Of a stretch of DNA of 21,422 nt, positions 7,301-15,364 are shown in pieces. Position 1 is the first letter of the stretch, and every line of letters begins with the position of its first letter. The notes below the pieces were generated by a model that was given only the letters and a program-made list of their open reading frames with translations, was not told the DNA's origin and ran no database searches. The translations under genes and the position numbers were made by a program. This DNA is from Betaproteobacteria bacterium (GTDB taxonomy: Bacteria > Pseudomonadota > Gammaproteobacteria > Burkholderiales > Burkholderiaceae_E): assembly GCA_016868095.1 (NCBI GenBank), contig VGHV01000008.1, positions 1 to 21,422 of the forward strand, given 5' to 3'.

Positions 7301-8256
7301 TCGGCGACGTTGGTTGCCAAAACAATACGTCGTCCCGAGGCACCTGCAAAAACCCGCTGTTGATCGGCAACCGATAAGCGCGCGAATAAGGGTAGGATCT
7401 CAACCGGCGCAACCCCTAGGACCCTTCGCATCCCGGAGCGCTGTCCCGCGTTGGCAGCGCGAGCAACAGCACCACGCAAATGCTCGGCAACTTCTCGAAT
7501 CTCGCGCTCACCCGGCAAAAACACAAGAACATCGCCGTCCGCTTCACGCCATAAGCTCTCGAGTACGGCCTCGATGTGTTCGGCGAGTTCAATATCCTCG
7601 CCTTCGGGCAAAGGTTGATAACGAATATCAACCGGATAAGTACGCCCTGAAACTTCAAATACTGGCGCTGGTCCAAAGCCTGGCAGGGCGAAGTGCTTGG
7701 AGAGCCGCTCGGCGTCGATGGTCGCTGAAGTAATAATAACTTTTAGATCATGACGACGCGGGCCGAGCAGTAAGCCCTTGAGATATCCCAGCAAGAAGTC
7801 AATGTTGAGGCTTCGCTCATGCGCCTCGTCGATGATCAGCGTGTCGTAGGCTTTGAGTTGCGGATCGGTTTGCGTTTCAGCAAGCAGTATCCCATCGGTC
7901 ATCAACTTAATGCGTGCACCGCTTGCGAGACTTTCTTGAAAGCGAATCTTGTAACCAACATGAGTCCCAAGCGGACTGCCGAGTTCTTCGGCGATCCGTC
8001 GCGCCACTGTCGTGGCGGCCAAGCGGCGCGGCTGGGTATGGCCAATCAGGCCACGATTGCCTCGCCCGGCAAGTGCGCAGATCTTGGGCAGCTGTGTTGT
8101 TTTTCCTGACCCGGTTTCGCCACAAACAATAACAATCGGATGATCGCGGATCGCTTGGGCAAGCTCGTCGCGTCGGCCACTGACCGGTAGCGATTCAGGA
8201 AAATTGAGCGCAGGCCATGCTTGAAAGCTATCAGTCAGCCGCTGAGGTGAAGGCAT
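4303..8256 (-). CDS. hrpA: ATP-dependent RNA helicase HrpA (DEAH box)
   Basis: This cytoplasmic DEAH-box RNA helicase has 1317 residues, close to the roughly 1300 of E. coli HrpA. Motifs in order are GETGSGKT (46-53, ATP binding), TQPRRLAA (74-81), DEAH (143-146), SAT (177-179), VLVFLPGEREI (243-253), ATNVAETSLTVPG (314-326) and QRAGRCGR (362-369). A long C-terminal half follows, as in full-length HrpA. A short Arg/Gly/Ala stretch (about 262-280) looks like a loop insertion. The start chosen is ATG 8256, where similarity to relatives begins. An upstream TTG (8319) or ATG (8316) would add about 20 unrelated residues. The start has no Shine-Dalgarno sequence and lies 26 bases inside the ferredoxin reductase gene, so translational coupling is likely. 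HrpA has been linked to mRNA processing and ribosome rescue in other bacteria. Confidence 0.95.
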   Translation of the reverse strand: MPSPQRLTDSFQAWPALNFPESLPVSGRRDELAQAIRDHPIVIVCGETGSGKTTQLPKICALAGRGNRGLIGHTQPRRLAATTVARRIAEELGSPLGTHVGYKIRFQESLASGARIKLMTDGILLAETQTDPQLKAYDTLIIDEAHERSLNIDFLLGYLKGLLLGPRRHDLKVIITSATIDAERLSKHFALPGFGPAPVFEVSGRTYPVDIRYQPLPEGEDIELAEHIEAVLESLWREADGDVLVFLPGEREIREVAEHLRGAVARAANAGQRSGMRRVLGVAPVEILPLFARLSVADQQRVFAGASGRRIVLATNVAETSLTVPGIRYVIDTGLARVKRYRFRGKLEQLQIEAVSQASANQRAGRCGRVMHGICVRLYSEEDFAARPRFTDPEILRVSLAAVVLRMKALRLGAINEFPFLDPPQAKAIADGLSSLFELGALDVQGELTPLGKRLARLPLDPRIGRMLLAGHEFHCLQEVLIIASALSVQDPRERPMDQQQAADEQHRRFHDERSDFLSWIKLWNYVFPREAKQQSGGVSERPALASRRQRERQFQREFINPRRLREWADVYQQLEQSLLDLHLNPKPFEGPEDAAFAAIHQALMTGLIGNLGFCSGESNQYNGTHETKFFIHPGSALQRKTPRWIMAAEVVDTTRVYARTVARVDPSWIERMGAHLLKRSWSDPHWEKKAAQVVAFERATIYGLILYAQRRVHYAHLEPRSAREILIREALVNLDWDAHLPFMQHNRRLMHEAQQLEQKMRRPDVLADQAMLYAWFEQRVPSDIATGQRLEQWWRKASREDPNCLCLPREALLRKQIEGLEDERFPRSWRSRGLSLDLAYRFEPGASDDGVTLVIPLAALSQVDERQCEWLVPGLLEEKVLALMKSLPQRLRRNLVPLQAWVDRFMARFREDDQSSIRRSLLEVLIEQARDDGGAMISAHDFRQEQLPRHLHMHFRLIDQHDAVLGMSRSLAELKSRFGSRGQSALQAAFEGLGAVEQSIRFKKDLARDDGHASAVQAKLPKVGQAASHPRVDASQRFQHWAFDSLPELMEIEHDGQQLIGFPALVDHGEAVGLQVFDDLDAAHVAHEDGLMRLLTIHFREPLRFFLKQLPDGQRIEVLYSQWGSAKELHQDLCYALLQRACLGVERPRSAKDFDDLCHAARPRLGLVGQELARLLLQILNEYTQLSKRLPQIKASHAQADIEQQLAYLLPKQFLKQTPPGQLGHLPRYLQAINQRVDRLRSDPQRDRELMAQLMVVEGPWRKIVATRRGRTDEKLTEFAWMLQELRVSLFAQTLKTPMPVSVKRLERWWQASAIR

Positions 8257-9259
8257 CGGCAAAAAAGAGTTCGGGATCGAGATGACAGCGCTCAACAAAA
8301 TCCTTGCGGGCCGCATCAATCATTACAGGGGCACCACATGCGTAGACCTCAAAGCCCGCCAAATCAGGAAAATCTTCCATCACCGCGCGGTGTACAAAGC
8401 CACTTCGACCCTGCCAGTTGTCTTCTGCAAGTGCATCAGAAACCACAGGTATGAATTGCAAATGGGGCATGCTTTCAGCCCACTCCTGACAGCGGGACTG
8501 CTGGTAGAGATCCTGTGGTCGCCTGCCTCCCCAATAAAGATGCATGCTGCGGTTTATTCCTTTGGCTTGCGCATGCTCAACAATAGCCTTGATGGGTGCA
8601 AAGCCTGTGCCGCTTGCGAGCAGAATCATCGGACGCAAATGATCCTCACGCAAAAAGAAGGTGCCAAGCGGACCCTCGAATCGCAAAATATCCTTTTCCT
8701 TGACCGGATTGCTGCCTACGCCAAACAAGGGATCAGTGAATTTCCCACCGGGCATGTGACGGATGTGTAACTCGAGCGGCTCATTGGACTCAGGAGCGCT
8801 TGCGATCGAATACGCGCGTCGCGAACCATCACGCATAAGAATTTCGAGGTACTGCCCAGCAAGATACTTCAATCGCTCATTGGCCGGTAATTGCAGGCGA
8901 ATAATGGCCACGTCGGATACAGGCCGCTCAATCGAGGCAATACGGCTTGGCATTTTGCGAATCGGGATATCAGATAACCCCGAGACCGCACGGCACTCAA
9001 TCTGCATATCGCTGCTAGCGCGCGAGCAACATGTCAGCAAAAACCCTTGAGCAGCTTCATCAGACTTGAGTGCCGAAGGCTGATGGGCGCCCTGGTCCCA
9101 AGATCCGGTTATTGCTTTTGCCTTACAAGAACCGCAGGCACCGTCCTTGCAGCCATAGGGAAGCACAATCCCCTGACGCAAGGCGGCCTCAAGCAGCGTT
9201 TCATTTGACTCGGCCATAAACTGCTTGGCGGCGGGTTCAATCGTGACGGTCCATGCCAT
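8231..9259 (-). CDS. CDP-6-deoxy-delta-3,4-glucoseen reductase-type ferredoxin/flavin reductase
   Basis: This is a 342-residue soluble oxidoreductase with three domains. The N-terminal plant-type 2Fe-2S ferredoxin domain has ligands Cys37, Cys42, Cys45 and Cys77 (YGCKDGACGSC). The FAD-binding barrel has RAYS (148-151). The NAD(P) domain has GTGFAP (217-222) and YACGAP (306-311). This layout passes electrons from NAD(P)H through FAD to the iron-sulfur cluster and then to a partner. Burkholderiales relatives are usually labelled CDP-6-deoxyglucoseen reductase, but no deoxysugar genes are present here, so the physiological acceptor is unknown. ATG 9259 is preceded by GAGAG. hrpA begins within its last codons. 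Its start is only 25 bases from the divergent SDR gene. Confidence 0.88.
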   Translation of the reverse strand: MAWTVTIEPAAKQFMAESNETLLEAALRQGIVLPYGCKDGACGSCKAKAITGSWDQGAHQPSALKSDEAAQGFLLTCCSRASSDMQIECRAVSGLSDIPIRKMPSRIASIERPVSDVAIIRLQLPANERLKYLAGQYLEILMRDGSRRAYSIASAPESNEPLELHIRHMPGGKFTDPLFGVGSNPVKEKDILRFEGPLGTFFLREDHLRPMILLASGTGFAPIKAIVEHAQAKGINRSMHLYWGGRRPQDLYQQSRCQEWAESMPHLQFIPVVSDALAEDNWQGRSGFVHRAVMEDFPDLAGFEVYACGAPVMIDAARKDFVERCHLDPELFFADAFTSAAD

Positions 9260-9270
9260 AACAATCTCTC

Positions 9271-9277
9271 AAGGAAG
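9271..9277 (+). promoter_or_regulatory. Ribosome binding site deciding a GTG start
   Basis: AAGGAAG stands 7 bases before GTG 9285, a strong site at ideal spacing. It favours GTG 9285 over the upstream in-frame ATG 9225, which lies inside the divergent reductase gene, and over GTG 9327, which has no such site. Confidence 0.65.
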
Positions 9278-9280
9278 TGG

Positions 9281-9322
9281 TCTCGTGTTCGAAAAAAATC
9301 ATCTCGTATTCGAAAAAAATCA
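9281..9322. repeat. 21-bp tandem repeat at the N-terminus of an SDR protein
   Basis: Two adjacent 21-bp units (9281-9301 and 9302-9322) differ at one base (GTGTTC versus GTATTC). They include an A7 run each. Read from GTG 9285 they encode FEKNHLVFEKNQ, a 7-residue duplication in frame. They sit at or just after the start codon, right next to the 25-base divergent gap. Confidence 0.9.
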
Positions 9323-10220
9323 ATCGGTGACCCGTGATTATCCCTCGACCCAACGATTGTTGATCCTAGGATGTGGCGATGTAGGGCTTCGACTCATTCG
9401 TTGGCTTAGACAGCGTCATCGTCATGATCGCTTGCAAATCATCGCAACAGCTCGGCGAGCCGAGCAAGCTGCGGCAATTCGCCATGCTGGCGCAATGCCT
9501 ATGCTGATCGACCTCGACGATCCCAAATCGGTCAAACGCCTGGCTGCGATCGCATCATGGGTCATTGTGTTGGCTCCGCCTTCAGAACGCTCAGCCCATC
9601 AGGATCTTCGAAGCAAGTTGCTGATTGCGCAATTGCGCTCGCAAAGCAGCGACGCAAAGCTGATTTATGTGAGTACAACCGGCGTGTTTGGCGATTCACA
9701 AGGTGCTTGGATTGATGAATGCTTTTATCCACGTCCGAGCCAGGCGCGCAGCCTGCGACGTTTAAGCGCTGAACAACAATGGTTGGCAGCGTGTCACGCC
9801 GTACGCTTGCGGGTGCCCGGCATTTATGCCGAAGACCGGCTACCTCTTGAGAGGATCCGCCAGGGCAAGCCCTGTATGAGAGCCTCCGAAGATAGTTACA
9901 GCAATCATATACACGCCGATGATTTGGCGATGATCCTCTGGCTTTGCCTCTTCCGCTCGCAGCCAGCGCGCCTTTACGCTACGGTCGATAACGAACCCTT
10001 ACAAATGGGCGAATGGTTCGACCATCTTGCCAAGCTCTACAACTTACCTGCCGTGCCGCGTGTGTCGGCTGAGGCTGTAAAGCAAGCGGTAAGCCCTATG
10101 ATGTGGTCGTTTATGCAGGAGTCGCGGCGCATCCATAATGATCGTATGCTCAAAGAGCTAAAGCCGCGGCTGAAAGCCCCCAATGCACGAGGATTTCTAG
10201 AGCAGTTGATCGGCACTTGA
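9285..10220 (+). CDS. Extended-SDR / NAD-dependent epimerase-like protein (YeeZ-like)
   Basis: This 311-residue cytoplasmic protein has a Rossmann nucleotide-binding fold. The glycine motif is LGCGDVG (28-34), an acidic turn region contains ATARR, and YVSTTGVFGD lies near 128-137. NHIHADDLA (207-215) is typical of the atypical extended SDR group that includes E. coli YeeZ. A classical YxxxK catalytic pair is not obvious, so catalysis is doubtful; it may be a binding or atypical reductase protein. The start is GTG 9285, chosen for its AAGGAAG site. The first 13 residues are a tandem repeat and are not part of the conserved fold. It is divergent from the ferredoxin reductase and 69 bases upstream of corA. 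The substrate cannot be named. Confidence 0.8.
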   Translation: MFEKNHLVFEKNQSVTRDYPSTQRLLILGCGDVGLRLIRWLRQRHRHDRLQIIATARRAEQAAAIRHAGAMPMLIDLDDPKSVKRLAAIASWVIVLAPPSERSAHQDLRSKLLIAQLRSQSSDAKLIYVSTTGVFGDSQGAWIDECFYPRPSQARSLRRLSAEQQWLAACHAVRLRVPGIYAEDRLPLERIRQGKPCMRASEDSYSNHIHADDLAMILWLCLFRSQPARLYATVDNEPLQMGEWFDHLAKLYNLPAVPRVSAEAVKQAVSPMMWSFMQESRRIHNDRMLKELKPRLKAPNARGFLEQLIGT

Positions 10221-10289
10221 ATACCTAGACCACGATTGCTGCCGCGTTGTCACGATTAAAGCCTACAATCCCGCGAAAATTCGCAAATC

Positions 10290-11255
10290 ATGATCAACGC
10301 CTTCTCACTTGTACAAGGTCGATTGCAGCAAGTGCAAATCGACGCGCTCGAGGACTTGCTCCATTGCAAGCCTGTTTGGGTCGACTTTGTCGATGCGACC
10401 GATGAAGAAAATGCCTGGGCTGAGCAGGTGTTTGGATTTCGACTTCCTAACGAGGCTGATTCGGGTGATATCGAGGCAAGTGCCCGTTTTTTTGAGGAGC
10501 CCGAAGGCGAGTTGCACATTCGAACCGACTTTATCCTGCAAGACGATGAGGAAGGTAGCGAAAACATCCGGGTAGCATTCGTTATAAGAAACGAGATTCT
10601 CTTTTCGGTTCACCGTGAAGATTTGCCCGTATTTCGCCTGCTGCGTATGCGTGCACGACGGCAACCGGGTTATGTAGGCGATGCAAAAGATGTACTCATG
10701 GAGCTATATTCGGCCGACGTCGAGTACTCTGCCGATGCGCTTGAAGACATGTATGAGCGGCTCGATGAGTTTTCACGCCGCGTACTCGACGACGAGCTCA
10801 ATGACAGCATTGCAGCATCGATCCTGGCGAGCATCGCAAAGGAAGAGGATTTAAACGGCCGGATTCGCCGCAATGTCATGGACACGCGCCGAGCGGTGTC
10901 TTTTCTCATGCGGGCTCGTCTATTAAACGCCGATCAATTCGAAGACGCCCGTCAAATTTTGCGCGATATCGACTCGCTCGATAGCCACACGGAATTTTTG
11001 TTCGACAAATTGAACTTTTTGATGGACGCAACCATTGGCTTTGTGAACGTCAACCAAAACAAAATCATTAAGATTTTCTCGGTCGCCTCAGTTGCCATGC
11101 TCCCCCCCACCTTGATTGCGAGTATTTACGGGATGAATTTTCAGCACATGCCCGAACTCGGAAAGGAATGGGGCTATCCGTTTGCACTGGCCTTGATGGT
11201 GGTGTCGGTCGTTGTGCCATTTTGGTGGTTTAGGCGCAAGGGCTGGCTGCGTTGA
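10290..11255 (+). CDS. corA: CorA-type magnesium/divalent cation transporter
   Basis: This 321-residue inner-membrane channel has a long acidic cytoplasmic N-terminal domain and helical stalk. Two C-terminal transmembrane helices follow (about 262-282 and 296-312). The signature YGMNF has GMN at 281-283, with MPEL at 287-290 in the periplasmic loop. Together these identify the CorA family of homopentameric Mg2+ channels. The basic C-terminus (FRRKGWLR) also fits. ATG 10290 has no strong ribosome site. In the upstream gap TACAAT (10264-10269) could be a -10 box, but the nearest TTGTCA (10247-10252) is only 11 bases from it, so the promoter is unclear. The stop codon overlaps the start of the EamA transporter. 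Metal specificity (Mg, Co, Ni) cannot be fixed from sequence. Confidence 0.93.
   Translation: MINAFSLVQGRLQQVQIDALEDLLHCKPVWVDFVDATDEENAWAEQVFGFRLPNEADSGDIEASARFFEEPEGELHIRTDFILQDDEEGSENIRVAFVIRNEILFSVHREDLPVFRLLRMRARRQPGYVGDAKDVLMELYSADVEYSADALEDMYERLDEFSRRVLDDELNDSIAASILASIAKEEDLNGRIRRNVMDTRRAVSFLMRARLLNADQFEDARQILRDIDSLDSHTEFLFDKLNFLMDATIGFVNVNQNKIIKIFSVASVAMLPPTLIASIYGMNFQHMPELGKEWGYPFALALMVVSVVVPFWWFRRKGWLR
11238..11242 (+). promoter_or_regulatory. Ribosome binding site supporting a TTG start
   Basis: AAGGG, inside the last codons of corA, stands 9 bases before TTG 11252. The TTG overlaps the corA stop as TTGA. No in-frame ATG occurs before the second membrane segment, so this site and the overlap together support TTG initiation by coupling. 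Confidence 0.6.
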
Positions 11256-12190
11256 CACCCCAGTCAAGCCCCGAAGCAGCACATAGGCAAAGCCTCAGCG
11301 GGTCACCGATCTCAGCAGCACAGATCGCACTCATCCTCTTGTTAGCTACCACACTCGGCGCAAACCATATCGCGGCGCGCGTCGCTTTTGATCACGGCAC
11401 AAGCGTACTTTTTGCCGTGAGCATGCGCTCGGCGGGAACGGCAGTCGTCCTGGGCTGCTGGCTCTTGCTGATTCGTCAGCGTATCTTGATCCCGTCTGAG
11501 CTACGTTTGAAGGCGCTCGCGGTTGGCTTACTTGTGAGCGCTCAAAGCTTTTTTCTTTACTCAGCAGTACAGCGTATGCCGGTTGCACTTGCCTTGCTGG
11601 TTTTCAACCTTTTTCCCATGATGCTGGGCTTCCTGTCCTGGGGCCTTGGCGGTGATCGCCCGAGTCGCCGCGCCTGGATTGGCATGCCGATTGCACTGGG
11701 TGGTCTGATGTTGGTACTCGACGCACCCTCAAGGGGCTTGGAGCTGGCATCCTGGGACCATCGCTTTCTGGCCGGCATCGGTTTTGCGCTGGCCGCAGCG
11801 CTAAGCATGGCGTTGATCATGGCGCTCACCCAGCGTTGGCTTACCCCGATTGAAGGCAAGGTGCGCGCCCTGTGCACCCTAAGCATCGTGGGCGTTGCTA
11901 GCCTAAGTGCTGGTCTTGCGGTGGGCGGCTTGACCATGCCCGCTGACCGCACGGGCTGGCTTGCAGTCGGGATCCTCACCCTGCTCTATGGCAGCGCCTT
12001 TAGCACTTTGCTGATTGCCGTTCCAAAAATTGGCCCGGTCAAGGCAGCACCTTTTTTTAACTTTGAACCTGTTGCTGCCATGGCCATGGGTTGGTTAATC
12101 CTTGATCAGTCAGTCAAAGCCATACAAATCACCGGAGCAGTCGTCGTGATTGCAGCGCTGGTTTTTATTAGTTGGCCAAAACGACATTGA
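11252..12190 (+). CDS. DMT superfamily transporter (EamA domains)
   Basis: This 312-residue inner-membrane protein has ten predicted hydrophobic helices arranged as two EamA repeats. The first begins at about residue 24 with IALILLLATTLGANHIAARV. The second begins near the FLAGIGFALAAALSMALI segment. The C-terminal repeat ends GAVVVIAALVFISW and includes the family-typical FFNFEPVAAMAMGWLIL. Members export small metabolites such as amino acids or nucleosides, but the substrate cannot be told here. The start is TTG 11252, overlapping the corA stop by three bases with AAGGG upstream, so its translation is probably coupled to corA. It converges on the SDR gene with 35 bases between and no clear terminator hairpin. 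Confidence 0.87.
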   Translation: MTPQSSPEAAHRQSLSGSPISAAQIALILLLATTLGANHIAARVAFDHGTSVLFAVSMRSAGTAVVLGCWLLLIRQRILIPSELRLKALAVGLLVSAQSFFLYSAVQRMPVALALLVFNLFPMMLGFLSWGLGGDRPSRRAWIGMPIALGGLMLVLDAPSRGLELASWDHRFLAGIGFALAAALSMALIMALTQRWLTPIEGKVRALCTLSIVGVASLSAGLAVGGLTMPADRTGWLAVGILTLLYGSAFSTLLIAVPKIGPVKAAPFFNFEPVAAMAMGWLILDQSVKAIQITGAVVVIAALVFISWPKRH

Positions 12191-12225
12191 CATCCATGGA
12201 TCAGCGTGATGGCTGGTATGACGCC

Positions 12226-13005
12226 TTAGTTATCGTGCGGATCAAACCAGTTATAAAGCCCTAATCCACCATCGACCAGAATTTCGCTCCCTGTCACATA
12301 GCGCGAAAAGCGATCAATCAATAGCGTGAGCCCCATGGCTGCAACGTCTGCCGACTCGCCTAACCTTTGCATAGGAATTTTGGCCTGCAAACCTGGATTG
12401 GGCTTAAACCCACCTGCAGCGATCGCACCCGGCGTTAATGCATTAACGCGAATGCCGTGCCTTGCGAGACTTCGAGCGAGTTCTTTCACAAGCATGAGCA
12501 TCGCAGACTTACTCGTGGAGTAATGAAGCAAATTTCTTGGCGTTGTGGCATGCAAGGAAGTCACAAAGAGCATACGTCCGGGCATCGCTCTAGCAATCAG
12601 ATCTTTTGCCAAATGCCTTGCCATATGAAAACCTTCGGAAACATTGACTCGATACATCGCATCCCAGGTTTCATCACTGACAACATCCCAACGGTCGAGC
12701 TCGGACCGGGGCGGCGATGCAGCATGTACAAGCATTTGGATCGCTCCGAAACGCGACAAAGCATGCTCGACCGCCATGACACCAGAGCCTGCAACCGACA
12801 AATCAATCACCGCACCATCAGCCTCAGCACCCGCATCGCTAAGTGCACTAAGGCTTGCCGCCAATCGAGACGCATCAAGGTCAACGAGGAACAATTTTGC
12901 GCCCTCAGCAGCAAGCTCATGGCACATGGCACGGCCGATGCCATTGCCAGCGCCCGTGACCAGCGCAGCTTCACCCGCCAGCATGGCCATCGACTTAGGC
13001 GCCAT
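12226..13005 (-). CDS. Classical SDR family oxidoreductase
   Basis: This is a 259-residue NAD(P)-dependent dehydrogenase or reductase of the classical short-chain family. It has TGAGNGIG (17-24) for the cofactor, VDLD (41-44) with an acidic residue suggesting NAD(H), and Asn121. The catalytic Ser150, Tyr162 and Lys166 (YSTSK) are present, as is the C-terminal GSEILVDGG. The usual NNAG is VHAAS (93-97), a moderate departure. ATG 13005 lies 11 bases inside the end of the molybdopterin subunit gene, so it is the last member of that operon. It probably handles an alcohol or ketone made by, or feeding, the hydroxylase. That link is inference from the overlap. The substrate is not identifiable. Confidence 0.9.
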   Translation of the reverse strand: MAPKSMAMLAGEAALVTGAGNGIGRAMCHELAAEGAKLFLVDLDASRLAASLSALSDAGAEADGAVIDLSVAGSGVMAVEHALSRFGAIQMLVHAASPPRSELDRWDVVSDETWDAMYRVNVSEGFHMARHLAKDLIARAMPGRMLFVTSLHATTPRNLLHYSTSKSAMLMLVKELARSLARHGIRVNALTPGAIAAGGFKPNPGLQAKIPMQRLGESADVAAMGLTLLIDRFSRYVTGSEILVDGGLGLYNWFDPHDN

Positions 13006-15364
13006 GATCCGACTGCCTGATCGCCGCCCAAACTTTTGGCGGCGTGAAAGGCATGTCCATGCTGCTTACTCCAAGCGGCCTTAGCGCTGCAATGACTGCG
13101 TTGGCAAGCGCGGGCAACGAGCCAGAGCAGCCTGATTCCCCAACACCTTTTGAGCCTAAAAGGTTGAGGCTTGTTGGGACATTAATCGTGTCGTTATGTA
13201 TCGAACTGACACAACCAGCGCGAGGCATGGCGTAATCCATATAGGATCCGCTCAGCAATTGCGCACTGCCTGGATCGTAAATCGCATGCTCGCAAAACGC
13301 CTGTCCCCAACCTTGAACGACACCGCCATGGACCTGTCCCTGAACGAGTTGCGGTGAGATCACTTTGCCCAAATCATCCACAGCGACATAGTTTAAGAGC
13401 TGCGTAACGCCGGTGTCGGGATCGATTTCAACCTCGGCACAGTGGCATCCGTTTGGAAAAGTCGAACCCGAGGTCGCTTCACCAATGACCTCGAGTTCGT
13501 TTGCCAGACCAGCGGCCATCATTTCATCGATCAGGCTTTCAACACGGAGTGGGCCCGCAAGTGCTGAGTGTTTTGTATCGCTATGGAAAGCAGCATTTTC
13601 AAAAGTTATAGCATCTTCTGCGAGACCAAGCTTTCGCGCAGCATGCGGCTTCAGTTTCGCGAGCAGCGCTGCACACATCGCTTTGACCGCACTTCCTGCA
13701 CCGTATAGGGTTCGAGAACCACCGGTGCTATTGCCGATGAGTTGATGTGCAGGATCGCCTGCGCGATAGCGAACTCTTGTCGCAGGCCAGCCAAGTTCCG
13801 ACTCAATGATTTGTGCAAACGACGTCTCATGGCCCTGGCCCGAAGCGCCCGTGACCGCATAAACCGTCATATGTCCATCGGCAGAAAAACGCGCCTCAAC
13901 CTGGTCTTTGGGCGCACCGCCCGGCCCGGACGCTTCGAGGTAGAAGGCAAGACCAATGCCGCGCAGCTTTCCCTGTGCAGCGCTTGTCTGCTGACGCGCG
14001 CGAAAGCCAGCGTAGTCCGACAATGCCAGTGCACGATCGAGGACTTTGTCAAAGTCGCCGCTGTCGTAAACCGTGCCGTTGGCCGTGGTGTAGGGGAAGG
14101 CATCTCGGCTGATGAAGTTCAATCGCCGCAGTGCGACGGGGTCAAACCCATGCTCGTGCGCTGCGTGATCAACAAGTCGTTCAATGGCATAAGCGATATC
14201 GGGTCGCCCTGCTCCACGATAAGCAGAAATCGGCACCGTGTTGGTGAAAACCAGGTCCGATGTCATGGCTAGTGCAGGAACCTTGTAGACACCGCCCATG
14301 GTGATCGACAGGTTGCGAGTACCGATATGGGTGCTGAAGTAACAGTTATAAGCGCCTAAATCGACTTCGTCATCAAAGCGGATTGCCAAGAAGCGGCCTT
14401 GCTCGTCCATGGCAATCGAACCCTCAAGCGCTAAAGCTCGGCCGTGAAAATCGGACAAAAAAACTTCGGAACGCGAACCAACCCATCGCACAGGCTTTGC
14501 GAGCTTTCGCGCCGCGAGCATGACCAGCACATGCTCGCTGAATGCGCCGCTTCGAATGCCGAAGGAGCCGCCCACGTCTTGGGCGAGCACCTCAATCGAC
14601 TCAGCCGGCCACTTAGTAATGGCCACCAAGTAATTGAGCATGCCCACCATGCCTTGGTTGGGCGCATGCAGACGGGTTTTTTGCGTGTGCGAATCGTGGA
14701 TAGCCACCACAGCACGTGGCTCCATCGGCGACGGAATTAGCCGCTGACTCTCCACCCTCAACTTGCTCACAAAACGAGCGGCCGCGAAGGCCTTTTCAAC
14801 CGCCTCAGAGTCGCCGGCTTCAAAACGCAGCGAGAGGTTGCCAGCTACCTCTGGATGGAGTTGCGGAGCACCGTCTGCGAGCGCGTCGCCTACGGTCGCC
14901 ACTGCCGGCAATTCCTCAAAATCCAGGACTGCTAGTTCTGCAGCGTCCTGCGCAGCCCGAGCAGTGCTCGCAATTACCATAGCGATGGGCTGGCCAGCAA
15001 AAAGGACCTTGTCGGAGGCTAGTACCGGCATAAGCGCCTGTTTTTGAGGGCTGCCGTCCCGAGCCTTATTGGTCACCGCATTGGGAAGCGAAGCAAAACC
15101 TGCCTCGGCCACATCGCTTGCGGTCAGTACAGCCACCACACCCGGCGCTTCGCGCACCGCCGAATAATCAGCTTTTCTTATAAGGGCGTGGGCAACTTGT
15201 GAGCGGATCACATAGGCATGGAGCATGCCGGGATAAATCCAGTCGGCCGCATAGCGGCCTGTGCCCGTTACCAGCCGCAAATCCTCCTGGCGCGCAGGCT
15301 CGATGCCTTCGGGAAAGCGGAAGTCGGCGCTTTGGGGCTGTCTCATTGAGATCGCTGCATTCAT
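12995..15364 (-). CDS. Molybdenum hydroxylase large subunit (form II CoxL-like, molybdopterin-binding)
   Basis: This 789-residue catalytic subunit belongs to the xanthine dehydrogenase/CO dehydrogenase family and should bind molybdopterin cytosine dinucleotide. Visible motifs are [11 protein letters not shown] (122-132), DVGGSFGIR (263-271), AYRGAGRPD (381-389) and GVGESG (740-745) with the catalytic Glu743. AYRGAGR marks form II enzymes. True CO oxidisers (form I) carry AYXCSFR, so CO is an unlikely physiological substrate. Relatives hydroxylate N-heterocycles, aldehydes or purines. The start ATG overlaps the 2Fe-2S subunit stop as ATGA (15361-15364). It forms a heterotrimer with the two upstream gene products in the cytoplasm. 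Maturation genes (coxD/E/F-like) are not in this window. Confidence 0.93.
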   Translation of the reverse strand: MNAAISMRQPQSADFRFPEGIEPARQEDLRLVTGTGRYAADWIYPGMLHAYVIRSQVAHALIRKADYSAVREAPGVVAVLTASDVAEAGFASLPNAVTNKARDGSPQKQALMPVLASDKVLFAGQPIAMVIASTARAAQDAAELAVLDFEELPAVATVGDALADGAPQLHPEVAGNLSLRFEAGDSEAVEKAFAAARFVSKLRVESQRLIPSPMEPRAVVAIHDSHTQKTRLHAPNQGMVGMLNYLVAITKWPAESIEVLAQDVGGSFGIRSGAFSEHVLVMLAARKLAKPVRWVGSRSEVFLSDFHGRALALEGSIAMDEQGRFLAIRFDDEVDLGAYNCYFSTHIGTRNLSITMGGVYKVPALAMTSDLVFTNTVPISAYRGAGRPDIAYAIERLVDHAAHEHGFDPVALRRLNFISRDAFPYTTANGTVYDSGDFDKVLDRALALSDYAGFRARQQTSAAQGKLRGIGLAFYLEASGPGGAPKDQVEARFSADGHMTVYAVTGASGQGHETSFAQIIESELGWPATRVRYRAGDPAHQLIGNSTGGSRTLYGAGSAVKAMCAALLAKLKPHAARKLGLAEDAITFENAAFHSDTKHSALAGPLRVESLIDEMMAAGLANELEVIGEATSGSTFPNGCHCAEVEIDPDTGVTQLLNYVAVDDLGKVISPQLVQGQVHGGVVQGWGQAFCEHAIYDPGSAQLLSGSYMDYAMPRAGCVSSIHNDTINVPTSLNLLGSKGVGESGCSGSLPALANAVIAALRPLGVSSMDMPFTPPKVWAAIRQSDHGA

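Noticed and set aside
8231..8319. Longer hrpA start at 8319/8316
   Set aside because: The added residues are unlike HrpA N-termini and overlap the reductase by over 80 bases.
12191..12225. Possible terminator between the EamA transporter and the SDR gene
   Set aside because: Only 4-base stems and no T-run on either strand.
12326..13084. Several plus-strand frames over the SDR gene
   Set aside because: The minus strand has a complete classical SDR with catalytic residues; these are mirror frames.
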